From contig CAVKEB010000009.1 in assembly GCA_963655255.1 (NCBI GenBank), forward strand, positions 1-64,000: a stretch of DNA of 64,000 nucleotides, written 5' to 3'. Every line of letters begins with the position of its first letter. Position 1 is the stretch's first letter. This DNA is from CAG-791 sp963655255 (lineage in GTDB: Bacteria > Bacillota > Clostridia > Lachnospirales > Lachnospiraceae). Made by a program: the position numbers and the translations under genes. The notes under the pieces were generated by a model, which was not told where the DNA came from, did no database searches, and was given only the letters and a program-made list of their open reading frames with translations. Of this stretch, positions 42,313 through 51,395 are shown one piece after another.

Positions 42313-44643
42313 TCAGAACACGTTCACCGGATCAAAATCAAACTGGAACATCGTGTCCATTCCGCGGCTGGCTTCCATGGCCCTCTTTGCCGCGGCCTCC
42401 ACGCCGTCTTTACAAACGATTAGTGTATCATAATCCGGACTTTTTACATAGATGACATAGCGGTACTCATCCCGCAGCTTTTCCATCGCGGCGGGCGCGG
42501 GGCCGATAAAAAGAAGTCCCTCCGGATTTTTCTCCCGGGCCGCTCTCGTCAGCTGCTCCAGAAGTGCCCTTGTTTTCTCCGCAAACAGCGCGGCGTGATC
42601 CTCCCGGCGGGACGAAATCTGAATCGCGAGAAGGTGCTCCGCGGGAGGATAGCGCAGGAGCCTGCGGTATACCATTTCCTCCTGATAAAAGGACGGATAG
42701 TCCTGCCTCGCCGCGTGAACGATGCTGTAATGCTCCGGCTCATAGGTCTGAATGACGACATTTCCCGGCTCGCTTCCGCGGCCCGCCCGGCCCGCCGCCT
42801 GTGTCAGAAGCTGAAAGGTCCGCTCCGCCGAGCGGTAATCCGAGGCGTTCAGCGACAGATCCGCGAGAAGGATTCCGACCAGCGTCACCTTCGGAAAGTC
42901 ATGGCCCTTGACAATCATCTGGGTCCCGATCAGGATATCCGCTTCTTCATTGGCAAAGGCCGACAGGATTTTCTCATAGCTGCCCTTCGTCTTCGTGGTG
43001 TCGGCGTCCATCCGGAGAATCCGGGCCCCCGGGAACTCCTTTTTCAAAAAGCTCTCCGCCTGCTCCGTTCCCGCATGAAACCCGCTGATGTAAGGCGACC
43101 CGCACTCCGGGCAGCGCTCCGGCATCGGCTCCTCATAGCCGCAGTAATGACAGACAAGGCGTCCGCCCCCATGAAGGGAGAGCGAAACGCTGCAGTGCGG
43201 GCATTTCGGCACATAGCCGCAGCTTCTGCAGGAGACAAAACCCGAAAACCCTCTCCGGTTTAAAAAGAGCATGCTCTGCTGCCCCTTTTCCAGCCGGTCC
43301 GCAAGAAGCATGGAAAGCCGCCTCGACAGAATCGAGTGATTGCCCGCGCGAAGCTCCTCCCGCATGTCCGTGATTTCCACGGAAGGCAGCATCCCTCCCG
43401 TGAGCCGCCGCTTCAGCTCATACAGGCGGTATCTGCCTTCTTTGGCCATGTAATAAGATTCCAGAGACGGCGTTGCCGACCCCAGCACCACGACCGCATT
43501 CTGCATCGCGGCGATCTCCTCCGCGACCTCTCTTGCGTGGTACTTCGGCATGGACTCATTTTTATAGCTGCTCTCATGCTCCTCGTCCATGATGATGACG
43601 CCGATGTTCGGGAACGGCGTGAACAGCGCGGATCTCGGTCCGATGATCACGTCGATGTCGCCTCGTCTCGCGCGCTCGAACTGATCGCTCTTCTCGCTCT
43701 CCGAGAGCTGCGAGTTCATCACGGAAACCCGGTCGCCGAAGTGCCGGTAAAACCGCATCAGCGTCTGATATGTCAGGGAAATTTCGGGGATCAGCATGAT
43801 GGCCTGCCGTCCCTTCGCCACGATCCTCTCGATGATCGAGATATAGACCTCCGTCTTGCCGCTTCCCGTAATGCCGTGGATCAGGGAGACCCGTGGAATC
43901 TTCTGACCGCAGCGGTCTGCGCCGTCCTGCGTCCCGCCGCGGGCGCAGATGTTCTCCAGTCTCTGAAGCGCCTCAAAATCCCGGAGGACCCCCTCCGCGA
44001 TGGCGTTCTGCTCCGGACTCAGAATCAGGCGCTGCCCGTCCTCCGGTGAAACCGAGACGGGATTTCTTAAGAGTTCCCTGGTCCGGACCTCGAGGATTCC
44101 CTGCTTCTGCAGGGCGGCGATCACCTGCGCGGTGACATGGAGCTTCTGGACAATCAGGCTGTAGGGCTGGTCCGGAACCTCCATCAGCTCCCGAAGAAGC
44201 CGCTCTCTTGCCACCTGATGCTTCATCGCAAATTCGTGGCGTTTTTCCTCCGCCTCCTTCGCAGAAAGAAGAAGGTGCACCGAGCGGTGCTCCACGGGCT
44301 TTGCCTGCTTCCTCGATGTGAGGACCGTCTTCAGAGCCGTTGCCAGGGTGGAGCCGTAGCGTTTTTTCATCCAGAGGGCAAGCTGCACGGCATTGTCGCC
44401 GGTCACATCGGTCCCGCTCATCGCGACGTCTTCGATTTCCTTTACCTTCTCATCCGGGTATCCGCAGCTTTCCTCAAAGCCGATGATATAGCCCTTCCGC
44501 TTCGTGTCGCCTTTTCCGAACGGAACCACAACAAGACTCCCGAGGCGCAGCTTTTTCTCCAGCGCTTCGGGAATCCGGTAGGTAAACGGGCGATCCAGCC
44601 GTCCGTGTGAAATATCAATGATGACTTGTGCGTAGCGATGCAT
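42313..44643 (-). CDS. priA: Primosomal replication-restart helicase PriA
   Basis: 776 residues. DNA-binding 3'BD (1-100), winged helix, then helicase with Walker A GITGSGKTEVY, DEEHESSYK, GSATPSLESY, and the two zinc knuckles (CRSCGYVPKCPHC, CHYCG plus CPECG), followed by QMIVKGHDFPKVTLVG and QAAGRAGRG. It reloads the replisome on stalled forks. It starts the def-fmt run; between priA and def is the hairpin element. Confidence 0.97.
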   Translation of the reverse strand: MHRYAQVIIDISHGRLDRPFTYRIPEALEKKLRLGSLVVVPFGKGDTKRKGYIIGFEESCGYPDEKVKEIEDVAMSGTDVTGDNAVQLALWMKKRYGSTLATALKTVLTSRKQAKPVEHRSVHLLLSAKEAEEKRHEFAMKHQVARERLLRELMEVPDQPYSLIVQKLHVTAQVIAALQKQGILEVRTRELLRNPVSVSPEDGQRLILSPEQNAIAEGVLRDFEALQRLENICARGGTQDGADRCGQKIPRVSLIHGITGSGKTEVYISIIERIVAKGRQAIMLIPEISLTYQTLMRFYRHFGDRVSVMNSQLSESEKSDQFERARRGDIDVIIGPRSALFTPFPNIGVIIMDEEHESSYKNESMPKYHAREVAEEIAAMQNAVVVLGSATPSLESYYMAKEGRYRLYELKRRLTGGMLPSVEITDMREELRAGNHSILSRRLSMLLADRLEKGQQSMLFLNRRGFSGFVSCRSCGYVPKCPHCSVSLSLHGGGRLVCHYCGYEEPMPERCPECGSPYISGFHAGTEQAESFLKKEFPGARILRMDADTTKTKGSYEKILSAFANEEADILIGTQMIVKGHDFPKVTLVGILLADLSLNASDYRSAERTFQLLTQAAGRAGRGSEPGNVVIQTYEPEHYSIVHAARQDYPSFYQEEMVYRRLLRYPPAEHLLAIQISSRREDHAALFAEKTRALLEQLTRAAREKNPEGLLFIGPAPAAMEKLRDEYRYVIYVKSPDYDTLIVCKDGVEAAAKRAMEASRGMDTMFQFDFDPVNVF

Positions 44644-44708
44644 GCTTTTCCGTGTTCCTTCGGATCCGCGGCTTCCCGGGATCCTCCGCTCCGGCAGAAT
44701 TTTCTTCC

Positions 44709-46241
44709 TTATCCCTTTTGCGCATCCTCTTTCAGGATATCCGCAATGATAACGCGCTCATCCATGGGATATTTTTTCCCTTTGATCTCCTGATAATCCT
44801 CATGCCCCTTGCCCGCGAGGACGATGATGTCCCCCGGCTCACCGTGGTGGATGGCATAGGCGATGGCTTCTCTCCGATCCGGAATCGTGATGTACTTCCC
44901 GTCCGTCTTCGAGATTCCGGTCACAATGTCCGCGATGATGTCCATCGGCTCCTCATTCCGCGGATTGTCCGACGTGATGATGGTAAAATCCGACAGCCTT
45001 CCCGAGACCTCGCCCATCTCGAAGCGCCGCACCTTCGACCGGTTTCCGCCGCAGCCGAACAGCGTCACCAGCCGGTGCGGATGATATTCCTTCAGTGTGG
45101 ACAGAAGGCTCTCCAATGCCACGGCATTGTGCGCATAGTCGATCATCAGCGTAAACGCGTCGCTGACCTTCACGAGTTCGATTCTTCCCTTGGCCTTCGC
45201 GCCCAGAAGCGCCGTGCGGATGTCCTCCGGCGTTACGCCGAAGTGATGACAGATGGCAATGGCGGCGAGCGCATTGTAGACGCTGAACCGTCCCGGCGTC
45301 GGCACCTCGCAGGAGAGCTCCACCTCTCCCTTCGTGTCAAACCGGATGCCGAGTTCTCCGGGCTTTTCAATCAGCTGAAGGTTCTCCGCGTAGAGATCAT
45401 TCTCCCTGCCAAGGCCGTAGCGCTCCGCCCGGCAGGTGCTGCCCTCCAGAATGCGGCCTGCGTACGGATCGTCCCCGTTGACAATGCCCAGCCGGCACTG
45501 GCGGAACAGAAGGCTCTTGCAGTGCAGATATTCCTCAAAGTCCGCATGCTCGTTGGGTCCGATGTGATCCTCCGAAAGGTTGGTGAACACACCGATGTCG
45601 AACTGAATTCCTGCCGTGCGGTCCAGCTTCAGCGCCTGTGAGGACACCTCCATGACCACCGCCTGCACGCCGTCATCCGCCATTTCCTTCAGCGTTCTCT
45701 GCAGCACAATGGACTCCGGCGTCGTGTTGTTCGACGGCCGGTGCGTCTCATGCCACGCGGACTCGATGGTTCCGATCAGTCCCATATCCACACCGGCTCT
45801 TTCCAGAATGGAACGGACGAGATACGTTGTCGTAGTCTTCCCCTTGGTTCCCGTGATGCCGATCATCTTCATTCTGCGTGCGGGATGCCCGAAGAACGCC
45901 GCCGACACCAGCGCCATGCCGCGTCTGGTCGACCGGACGCGGACAATTGCCGGGAGCTTTGACACATCCTGCCCGTTTGAAGCAAGCTCCAGGGAACGCT
46001 CCGAAAGGATCGCCGCCGCGCCGCTTGCAGCCACCTGCGGCGCATAGTCATGTCCGTCCGAATTCGCTCCACGGATGGCAAAAAAGAGCATGCCCTCCCC
46101 GGCCTTTCTCGAATCATTGGTGATGTCCCGGATCTCGCGGTCCAGAAGAGTCTGTTCCGTCTCCGATCCCTTCTCCACCGCCTTCCCGTCGGCTGTTTCC
46201 AGTTCATAGGCAAGATCTGCCACAAGTTCCCGTAATTTCAT
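44709..46241 (-). CDS. murE: UDP-MurNAc-tripeptide synthetase MurE
   Basis: 510 residues. ATP-binding GITGTKGKTTTTY, central ligase motifs TNLSEDHIG and YAHNAVALESLL, and the C-terminal DNPR-NEEP signature that selects meso-diaminopimelate. It adds the third residue of the stem peptide in the cytoplasm. It lies upstream of priA (65 bp gap), outside the division cluster where murE is often found. Confidence 0.96.
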   Translation of the reverse strand: MKLRELVADLAYELETADGKAVEKGSETEQTLLDREIRDITNDSRKAGEGMLFFAIRGANSDGHDYAPQVAASGAAAILSERSLELASNGQDVSKLPAIVRVRSTRRGMALVSAAFFGHPARRMKMIGITGTKGKTTTTYLVRSILERAGVDMGLIGTIESAWHETHRPSNNTTPESIVLQRTLKEMADDGVQAVVMEVSSQALKLDRTAGIQFDIGVFTNLSEDHIGPNEHADFEEYLHCKSLLFRQCRLGIVNGDDPYAGRILEGSTCRAERYGLGRENDLYAENLQLIEKPGELGIRFDTKGEVELSCEVPTPGRFSVYNALAAIAICHHFGVTPEDIRTALLGAKAKGRIELVKVSDAFTLMIDYAHNAVALESLLSTLKEYHPHRLVTLFGCGGNRSKVRRFEMGEVSGRLSDFTIITSDNPRNEEPMDIIADIVTGISKTDGKYITIPDRREAIAYAIHHGEPGDIIVLAGKGHEDYQEIKGKKYPMDERVIIADILKEDAQKG

Positions 46242-46302
46242 GCTGTCCTTTCCTGACGAAACACGCTTTTGCCGGATGTTTCGTCACTGCCTGCAGGGCG
46301 TT

Positions 46303-47040
46303 TTAGATCAAATTCTTGATTTCTGCGGCTGCATCCTCATCCAGAACCAGTGTAAAATCCGGATGCATCTGGAGGATGGAGGCCGGAACCTGCGGCTTCA
46401 CCGGTCCGAAGAAGGACTCCTTCACGATCTCCGCCTTGCCCTTGCCGCTGACCACCATGAGAACCTTTCTGGCCTTCATGATGGTGCCGACGCCCATCGT
46501 GTAGGCCTTTCTCGGAACCTCGTCCTTACTCTTGAAGAAGCGCTTGTTCGCCTCAATCGTGGACTCCTCCAGCTTGATGCAGTGCGTCCCCGTCGCAAAC
46601 GAATCCGCCGGCTCATTGAAGCCGATGTGCCCGTCCGGTCCGAGACCCAGGAGCTGCAGGTCGATGCCGCCCGCCCGCTCAATGATCTCATCGTACTCGC
46701 GGCAGGCCTCTTTTGCATCCATATTCGACCCGTCCGGAACATGAATGTTCTCCGGCTTCACATTCACATGGCTGTGAAAATGCTTGTTCATGAAGTACCA
46801 GTAGCTCTGCTCGTTGTCGTGGGAAAGGCCCTGATATTCGTCCAGATTGATGGTCACGACCTCCGAGAAATCGATTCTGCCCTTCTCGTAGCGCTTCACC
46901 AGATTCTTGTACAGCCCCTCCGGCGAGCTTCCGGTCGCCAGTCCGAGCACGCTGTCCGGCTTCATCAGAACCTGTGCGAAAATCACATCCGCCGCCCGCT
47001 TCGACATTTCATCATAATCCTTGGTTACAACAATTCTCAT
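46303..47040 (-). CDS. nagB: Glucosamine-6-phosphate deaminase NagB
   Basis: 245 residues. Converts GlcN-6-P to fructose-6-P and ammonia. Motifs: LGLATGSSPEGLY, NLDEYQGLSHDNEQSYWYFM, GLGPDGHIGFNEP and VSGKGKAEIV. Start at 47040 behind GGAAGGGGAAA. It follows nagA by 53 bp. Confidence 0.97.
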   Translation of the reverse strand: MRIVVTKDYDEMSKRAADVIFAQVLMKPDSVLGLATGSSPEGLYKNLVKRYEKGRIDFSEVVTINLDEYQGLSHDNEQSYWYFMNKHFHSHVNVKPENIHVPDGSNMDAKEACREYDEIIERAGGIDLQLLGLGPDGHIGFNEPADSFATGTHCIKLEESTIEANKRFFKSKDEVPRKAYTMGVGTIMKARKVLMVVSGKGKAEIVKESFFGPVKPQVPASILQMHPDFTLVLDEDAAAEIKNLI

Positions 47041-47093
47041 TTTTTCTTTTTTCCCCTTCCTTTTTTCAAGAATACCGTTTTTTGTCTTCTTTA

Positions 47094-48248
47094 TCAATTG
47101 CGCCGGATTACTTTTCCGTCCTTGACGACCATCCTCGTCCCCAACTTCCCGTCCGCGGACAAAAGAACGACGTTTCCCTTTTTCCCGGGTTCTATGGAGC
47201 CGTACCGGCGTTCCTCATGGATGGCACGCGCCGGATGGATGGTCGCGCAGGCGACTGCCGTTTCCAGCGGAATTTCCATTGTTTTCACCACGTTCCGGAC
47301 ACAGTCCATCAGGTTGGAGACCGAACCGGCAAGATTCCCCTCCTTGGCAAGCGTGCAGTATTTTCCCTTCTTGACAACCGGCTCGCCGCCGAGCTCATAT
47401 TCCCCGTCCGGCATGCCCGTGCAACGAAGACTGTCGCTGATCAGAATCATCCGGTCCTTTCCCATCATGCGGAACGCCGCGCGGACCGCGGCCGGGTGAA
47501 TATGAATGCCGTCGCAGATGATCTCCGCATTGACCTGCGGGCTGTCCGAGACGGCCCCGACAATGCCGGGTGCCCGGTGCGAGAGCTCCGTCATCGCATT
47601 GTACAGATGCACGGCATGCGAAGCGCCTGCGTCAAAAGCGCGTTTTACCGTCTCATAATCCGCATTGGAATGCGCGATGGAGACAATCACGCGGTCCTTC
47701 ACATCCCGGATGTAATTCTCAAAACCGGGATTTTCCTCCGGAGCAAGTCCGATGATCTTAAGAAGCCCCTGGGAGGCCGTAAGGAACCGGTCCACGGTGC
47801 GGGCATCCGCAGGAATGATGTAATCCTCGTTCTGCGCGCCCTTCTTGACGTGGCTGATAAACGGTCCTTCCATGTTGAAGCCGATCAGGTCCGCTCCCTC
47901 GTGCGGCGTCTTCGCAAACTCTGCCCCGACAGAGAGCACCTGCTCCAGGTCCTTTACCGGCAGCGTCAGCGTTGCCGGGCAGATCGCCGTGATTCCCTCC
48001 TCTGCCTCATAGGCGGCAATGGTCTCGAAAGCCTTCTTTGTTCCGTCGCAGACATCCTCCCCCATCGCGCCATGAAAATGAAGGTCCACCAGTCCCGGAA
48101 TGGCGTACGCCCCTTTGGCATCAATGACCTCGTGTTCTCCCTCCCGGTTCTCCTTCGTATCCTCTGCAAAAATCCCGTCCCGGATCACAATAGTGCCCGG
48201 GGCGAACTTCTCGTCCGGTCCGTAGACCAGCGCATTTTCAATGATCAT
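47094..48248 (-). CDS. nagA: N-acetylglucosamine-6-phosphate deacetylase NagA
   Basis: 384 residues. Amidohydrolase barrel with GLVDLHFHGAMG (metal His pair), GFNMEGPFISHVKKGAQ, VSIAHSNADYE, HLYNAMTELSHRAPG and ILISDSLRCTGMPDG (catalytic Asp). It feeds GlcN-6-P to NagB for amino-sugar use or wall recycling. GGAGGGAGAATTC before the ATG. Its leader (48249-48550) is full of small repeats. Confidence 0.97.
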   Translation of the reverse strand: MIIENALVYGPDEKFAPGTIVIRDGIFAEDTKENREGEHEVIDAKGAYAIPGLVDLHFHGAMGEDVCDGTKKAFETIAAYEAEEGITAICPATLTLPVKDLEQVLSVGAEFAKTPHEGADLIGFNMEGPFISHVKKGAQNEDYIIPADARTVDRFLTASQGLLKIIGLAPEENPGFENYIRDVKDRVIVSIAHSNADYETVKRAFDAGASHAVHLYNAMTELSHRAPGIVGAVSDSPQVNAEIICDGIHIHPAAVRAAFRMMGKDRMILISDSLRCTGMPDGEYELGGEPVVKKGKYCTLAKEGNLAGSVSNLMDCVRNVVKTMEIPLETAVACATIHPARAIHEERRYGSIEPGKKGNVVLLSADGKLGTRMVVKDGKVIRRN

Positions 48249-48550
48249 GAATTCTCCCTCCGCTTGCGTTCAAAAGGCCCATGACACTCCAAGGCTTTCA
48301 TTCAAAAGCCTCATGACACTCCGCTGCCTGCTATTTGTGCAGGTGGCGCTTGCACAAATGCCGCTCGGTCCTGCTCCTGCCTTTTCTCTTATTAAAACAC
48401 ATCCGCCGGGCAAATTGGTGCCGCAGCTTCGAAAGTTCTTACAGAATGTGGCGGATTCGCACATGCTGATTTCAAGAGTGAGGGACATCCTGATTCCAAG
48501 AGCGGAGGGACCGCCCACGGACGCAGAAGATTCGAACTCCGCGGACGCAG
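48249..48550 (-). repeat. Repeat-rich leader of nagA
   Basis: No credible gene. On the plus strand two copies of TTCAAAAG-N4-ATGACACTCC (48270 and 48302 regions), a TTTGTGCA/TGCACAAA hairpin near 48334-48357, an imperfect duplication TTTCAAGAGTGAGGGA / TTCCAAGAGCGGAGGGA (48470-48511), and a doubled GGACGCAGAA (48520-48552). These look like degenerate copies of intergenic repeats unrelated to the ribosome-site element. Confidence 0.55.
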
Positions 48551-48583
48551 AAAAAGAGCACCCGCAAGGCGGATGCTCTTTTT
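48551..48583. terminator. Terminator of the macrodomain-sirtuin operon
   Basis: AAAAAGAGCACCCGC-AAG-GCGGATGCTCTTTTT: near-perfect stem with U-tract on both strands, 160 bp beyond the sirtuin stop. Confidence 0.85.
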
Positions 48584-48742
48584 CTTCTACTACTTCTTAT
48601 GAGGGGGGAGATAGTGAGTAAGTAACTATCTTGATTAATACTATAATTTGCAAATGTGTTGAAAGTGTGTCCGTGGTCTAAGGAATTTCTAAAAAGTCTA
48701 AAGCATTTATAAAACATCGCCCTGCACAGGCTCCGCGTTTCG

Positions 48743-49639
48743 TTACGGCTGCTCCTGCTGCAATCCTGCTATCACATCATTGATATCTGCATCGATACAG
48801 ACAGAACGCTGCGCGATTTCCTGCGGGCAGCCGGTCTGTCCCTGATTAATGCAGGCATAGACAGCCTTCGGGTTCTTCACCGTCATCTGCCAGAATGGGT
48901 ATTTGATGATCACAGGGGTATTGTATCCTACTCCAAGTTCCAGAAACAGTATCTTCTGGCCATCACGGGTACGGAGAAAGTTCTCGTACCGCTCTGCAGC
49001 CCTGTGCCAGCCTTCATCTTCCACGAACTTGTCATCGCAGCGAAGATTCATGGTCACAGGCTTCCCGCAATGAGGACAGTGTGGAACTAGCTCTGGCGGC
49101 ACTGTCATTTTCGGCGTTTCGGGCGGGACAAGGGAACCGTCCGATTCCATCGCATATCCTTGCGCTGCAGCCATGCTTTTGATGGTTTTCTCGTTATCGA
49201 ATGTCTCCTGGCAGCACGGACCGCTGCACTGAAAAAGTCCGTAATCCCCCTGCGTATAGAACAGTCTTTTTTTATCGAATCCCGCTTTCTGAAAACAGTG
49301 ATCCACGTTTGTCGTGATGACAAAGTAGTCCTTCTCTGCCACGAGTTTCAGAAGATTCTCATAGGCAGGCACCGGTGCATTCATATACCGGTTAATGAAA
49401 ATATAGCGGCTCCAATACGCCCAGAACTCTTCCTGCGTGGGAAACGGATAAAATCCGCCGCTGTACATATCCCGAATGCCGTACTTCCGGGCAAAGTCGG
49501 AGAAATACTCTTCAAACCGCCTGCCCGTGTAGGTAAAACCTGCCGCCGAAGACAGCCCGGACCCGGTGCCGATCACCACAGCATCACAGTCTGCGAATGC
49601 CGTTTTCAGCCGCTCCATCTGTCCGGAGCAGCTTTTCAT
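48743..49639 (-). CDS. Class M sirtuin (SirTM-like, macrodomain-linked)
   Basis: 298 residues. NAD-binding GTGSGLSSAAGFTYTG at the start and ITTNVDHCFQKAGF are of the sirtuin kind. Where classical sirtuins have the catalytic His in a HG motif, this protein has Gln (YTQGDYG), as reported for class M members that act as protein ADP-ribosyltransferases. A zinc ribbon is formed by CSGPCC and CPHCG. Other known SirTMs modify lipoylated GcvH-like proteins. The chosen ATG at 49639 overlaps the macrodomain gene by 56 bp; a start 7 codons later is possible. No GcvH-like or lipoate ligase gene is adjacent here. Confidence 0.88.
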   Translation of the reverse strand: MKSCSGQMERLKTAFADCDAVVIGTGSGLSSAAGFTYTGRRFEEYFSDFARKYGIRDMYSGGFYPFPTQEEFWAYWSRYIFINRYMNAPVPAYENLLKLVAEKDYFVITTNVDHCFQKAGFDKKRLFYTQGDYGLFQCSGPCCQETFDNEKTIKSMAAAQGYAMESDGSLVPPETPKMTVPPELVPHCPHCGKPVTMNLRCDDKFVEDEGWHRAAERYENFLRTRDGQKILFLELGVGYNTPVIIKYPFWQMTVKNPKAVYACINQGQTGCPQEIAQRSVCIDADINDVIAGLQQEQP

Positions 49640-50393
49640 AGATTGATTTGTCCAAATCCTTGAAAACATTGAAAATCACCTTTCTGACACTGGTTGGTTG
49701 TTTCAGAAACTCTCTGACCGTCTCTACGGCAATCTCCGCTGCGAACTCATTGGGGAAATGAAACTCCCCCGTGGAAATGCAGCAGAACGCTACGCTCTCC
49801 AAATCATTCCGGGCCGCCAGCTCCAGACAGGAGCGGTAACAGGAAGCCAGCAGCTTCTTGTCTTTTTCCGTCACCTGGCCGCGGATCATCGGTCCGACTG
49901 TATGAAGTACATACCGGCAGGGCAGATTGAATGCCGGAGTGATTTTGGCCCGCCCGACGGGTTCCGGGCAGCCCTGCTTTTCCATCAGTTTCTCGCAGGC
50001 AAGCCGCAGCTCCATCCCTGCATAAGTGTGAATGGCATTGTCAATGCAGCGATGATTCGGAATATAGCAGCCGGTCATCCCGCTGTTGGCGGCATTGACA
50101 ATGGCATCGCATTTCAGCGCGGTGATATCGCCCTGCCAGAGATACAGCCCCGGCTGTACGGGAGTCAGGTCAGCAGCATCCGTAATGCCTTTTGCGGCGG
50201 TTTCACCCTGAAGGTATTCGTCCTGCACGTTCAAAAAGTCTGCCTCAATGCGCCGTGGAGCGCGGATATTCATCAGTCCTCGCAGGAGCTGACGCTGACT
50301 GTCTGCATCCGCCGGAATGTCGATATCCCGGTACTCTGACTGCTCTTTCAGCAGAGACCGAATCAAAAACAAACGTTTTTCCGTCTGGTTCAT
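49584..50393 (-). CDS. Zinc-containing macrodomain ADP-ribosyl hydrolase
   Basis: 269 residues. Macrodomain (about 85-265) preceded by a helical N-terminal domain, as in SirTM-associated macrodomains. ADP-ribose binding: DITALKCDAIVNAANSGM; zinc-binding signature GCYIPNHRCIDNAIH with Cys/His ligands; CCISTGEFHFPNEFAA loop. Members remove the ADP-ribose that the partner SirTM adds. GAGGTTTTGACC before the ATG. Divergent from the HxlR regulator gene. Confidence 0.92.
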   Translation of the reverse strand: MNQTEKRLFLIRSLLKEQSEYRDIDIPADADSQRQLLRGLMNIRAPRRIEADFLNVQDEYLQGETAAKGITDAADLTPVQPGLYLWQGDITALKCDAIVNAANSGMTGCYIPNHRCIDNAIHTYAGMELRLACEKLMEKQGCPEPVGRAKITPAFNLPCRYVLHTVGPMIRGQVTEKDKKLLASCYRSCLELAARNDLESVAFCCISTGEFHFPNEFAAEIAVETVREFLKQPTSVRKVIFNVFKDLDKSIYEKLLRTDGAAENGIRRL

Positions 50394-50538
50394 GGTCAAA
50401 ACCTCTTTTCTATGATCTGTCTGAGGGGAGATTGCTTTTTTCTTTCGCTGGTATTATAAAAACACTGTACGTTATTTTTGTGAAGCAGGCACTATTTTGT
50501 GCTGTAGTTACCAAAAGGAAACGAATGGATGTTTTAAG

Positions 50539-50683
50539 TTCGGCAAAACCGCTGCACTCGAAGATGTCATCAGACATCTTCTCCTGCTTAGAGTGCCGCT
50601 TGGCGGCACTCTGTATACATAGAGAATTCGCCTTCGTGAAATTCTCTATGGTATCGCGGATTTTGCCTCAGCGAGGTATAAAT
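50539..50683 (+). repeat. Long-form modular hairpin element forming the hxlR leader
   Basis: Core arms CGGCAAAACCGC (50541-50552) and GCGGATTTTGCC (50656-50667) are those of the short form, but the 4-nt loop is replaced by about 103 nt with three hairpins: GAAGATGTC/GACATCTTC (50560-50581), AGAGTGCCGC/GCGGCACTCT (50590-50612) and AGAGAATT/AAATTCTCT (50621-50647). Then TCAGCGAGGTATAAAT-ATG as in the other copies. Confidence 0.88.
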
Positions 50684-51019
50684 ATGGATGAGATAAAAAC
50701 ACAAAAAGATCTTCCCGCCTGCCCGGTAGAAACCACGCTGGCACTGATCGGGAACAAGTGGAAGGTTCTGATCCTGCGGGACCTGATGCCCGGGACAAAG
50801 CGTTTTGGAGAACTGAAAAAATCCGTCGGAAAGGTTTCTCAGAAGGTTTTGACCGTTCAGCTTCGGTCCATGGAGGAAAGCGGTCTTGTTCACCGCAAGG
50901 TCTACGCCGAAGTACCGCCGCGAGTGGAGTATTCGCTGACGGAACTCGGCAGGAGCCTGAAACCGATTCTTGACTCTATGCAGATCTGGGGTGAGGAATA
51001 CAAGAAATCCTCAAAATAA
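50684..51019 (+). CDS. HxlR-family winged-helix regulator
   Basis: 111 residues. The HxlR signature is complete: CPVETTLALIGNKWKVLILR with the N-terminal Cys, RFGELKKSVGKVSQKVLTVQ recognition region, and RVEYSLTELGRSLKPIL. Members sense reactive electrophiles or oxidants through the Cys in some cases. It stands divergent to the macrodomain-sirtuin genes with a 290-bp intergenic region, so control of that operon is plausible but unproven. The start is fixed by the element's ribosome site. Confidence 0.92.
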   Translation: MDEIKTQKDLPACPVETTLALIGNKWKVLILRDLMPGTKRFGELKKSVGKVSQKVLTVQLRSMEESGLVHRKVYAEVPPRVEYSLTELGRSLKPILDSMQIWGEEYKKSSK

Positions 51020-51067
51020 AAAGAAAGCCTTTGCCAACGCCCAATCAGACATCAGCAGAGGCTCCGA

Positions 51068-51157
51068 TCATCCGCAGCATTTCGCATCCCTGATCACAAA
51101 CTGCAGGCTCTCTCTTCCCTTCCAGGCATTGATTTTCGGCTCGTACGCTACATGGCA
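51068..51157 (-). repeat. Displaced 90-bp copy of the recJ 3' end
   Basis: Aligns without gaps to 51881-51970, the last 29 codons and stop of recJ, with 6 mismatches in 90 bp, all transitions. It still reads as the RecJ tail (CHVAYEPKINAWKGRE...) to a stop, but has no gene body attached. It marks the far boundary of the island 51158-51880. Confidence 0.9.
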
Positions 51158-51204
51158 ATGAGCAATATTACAATAATCTCACACCGTCCAAAGTCCTCAT
51201 GGAG

Positions 51205-51373
51205 CTTGCATTTTGAAAGATTTTTGAGTATTCTATGAATGAGCTAATGGCTCGTCGGTCATCACGGCCAGAATATGATGAACGTGTATGTTTAGCTTCC
51301 GCAAGCGACGGGGTGCTGCAAAGCGTAGAATATCGCTTACGTGTAGAAAGAGCTTGCCGAAAGGTGAGCTCTT
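51205..51373 (+). ncRNA. Candidate type III antitoxin RNA
   Basis: The 238 bp between the displaced recJ end and the toxin gene contain no reading frame. AGAATAT-N5-ACGTGTA-N5-AGCTT-CCG occurs twice with a 57-bp period (51270 and 51327), with local stems such as GCTTCCGCAAGC and AAGCG/CGCTT. A weak promoter TTGCAT-N17-TATTCT lies at about 51206-51234, and the region ends in a terminator. Layout (promoter, repeats, terminator, toxin) is that of type III loci. The repeats are few and imperfect, so the RNA call is provisional. Confidence 0.5.
51348..51373 (+). terminator. Terminator between antitoxin RNA and toxin gene
   Basis: AAGAGCTTGCC-GAAA-GGTGAGCTCTT, 11 bp with two wobbles and a GNRA tetraloop, followed by CTTTATTT. 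Located 23 bp before the toxin ATG, as in ToxIN-type loci, where partial read-through sets the RNA-to-toxin ratio. Confidence 0.75.
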
Positions 51374-51395
51374 CTTTATTTAGAAGGGAACAGCC

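Noticed and set aside
48270..48717. Two minus-strand frames in the nagA leader
   Set aside because: They consist of the repeat sequences and a terminator, lack ribosome sites and show no protein-like conservation.
51068..51157. Truncated second recJ gene or real paralogue
   Set aside because: Only the last 29 codons are present with no upstream recJ sequence, so it is a boundary repeat, not a gene.
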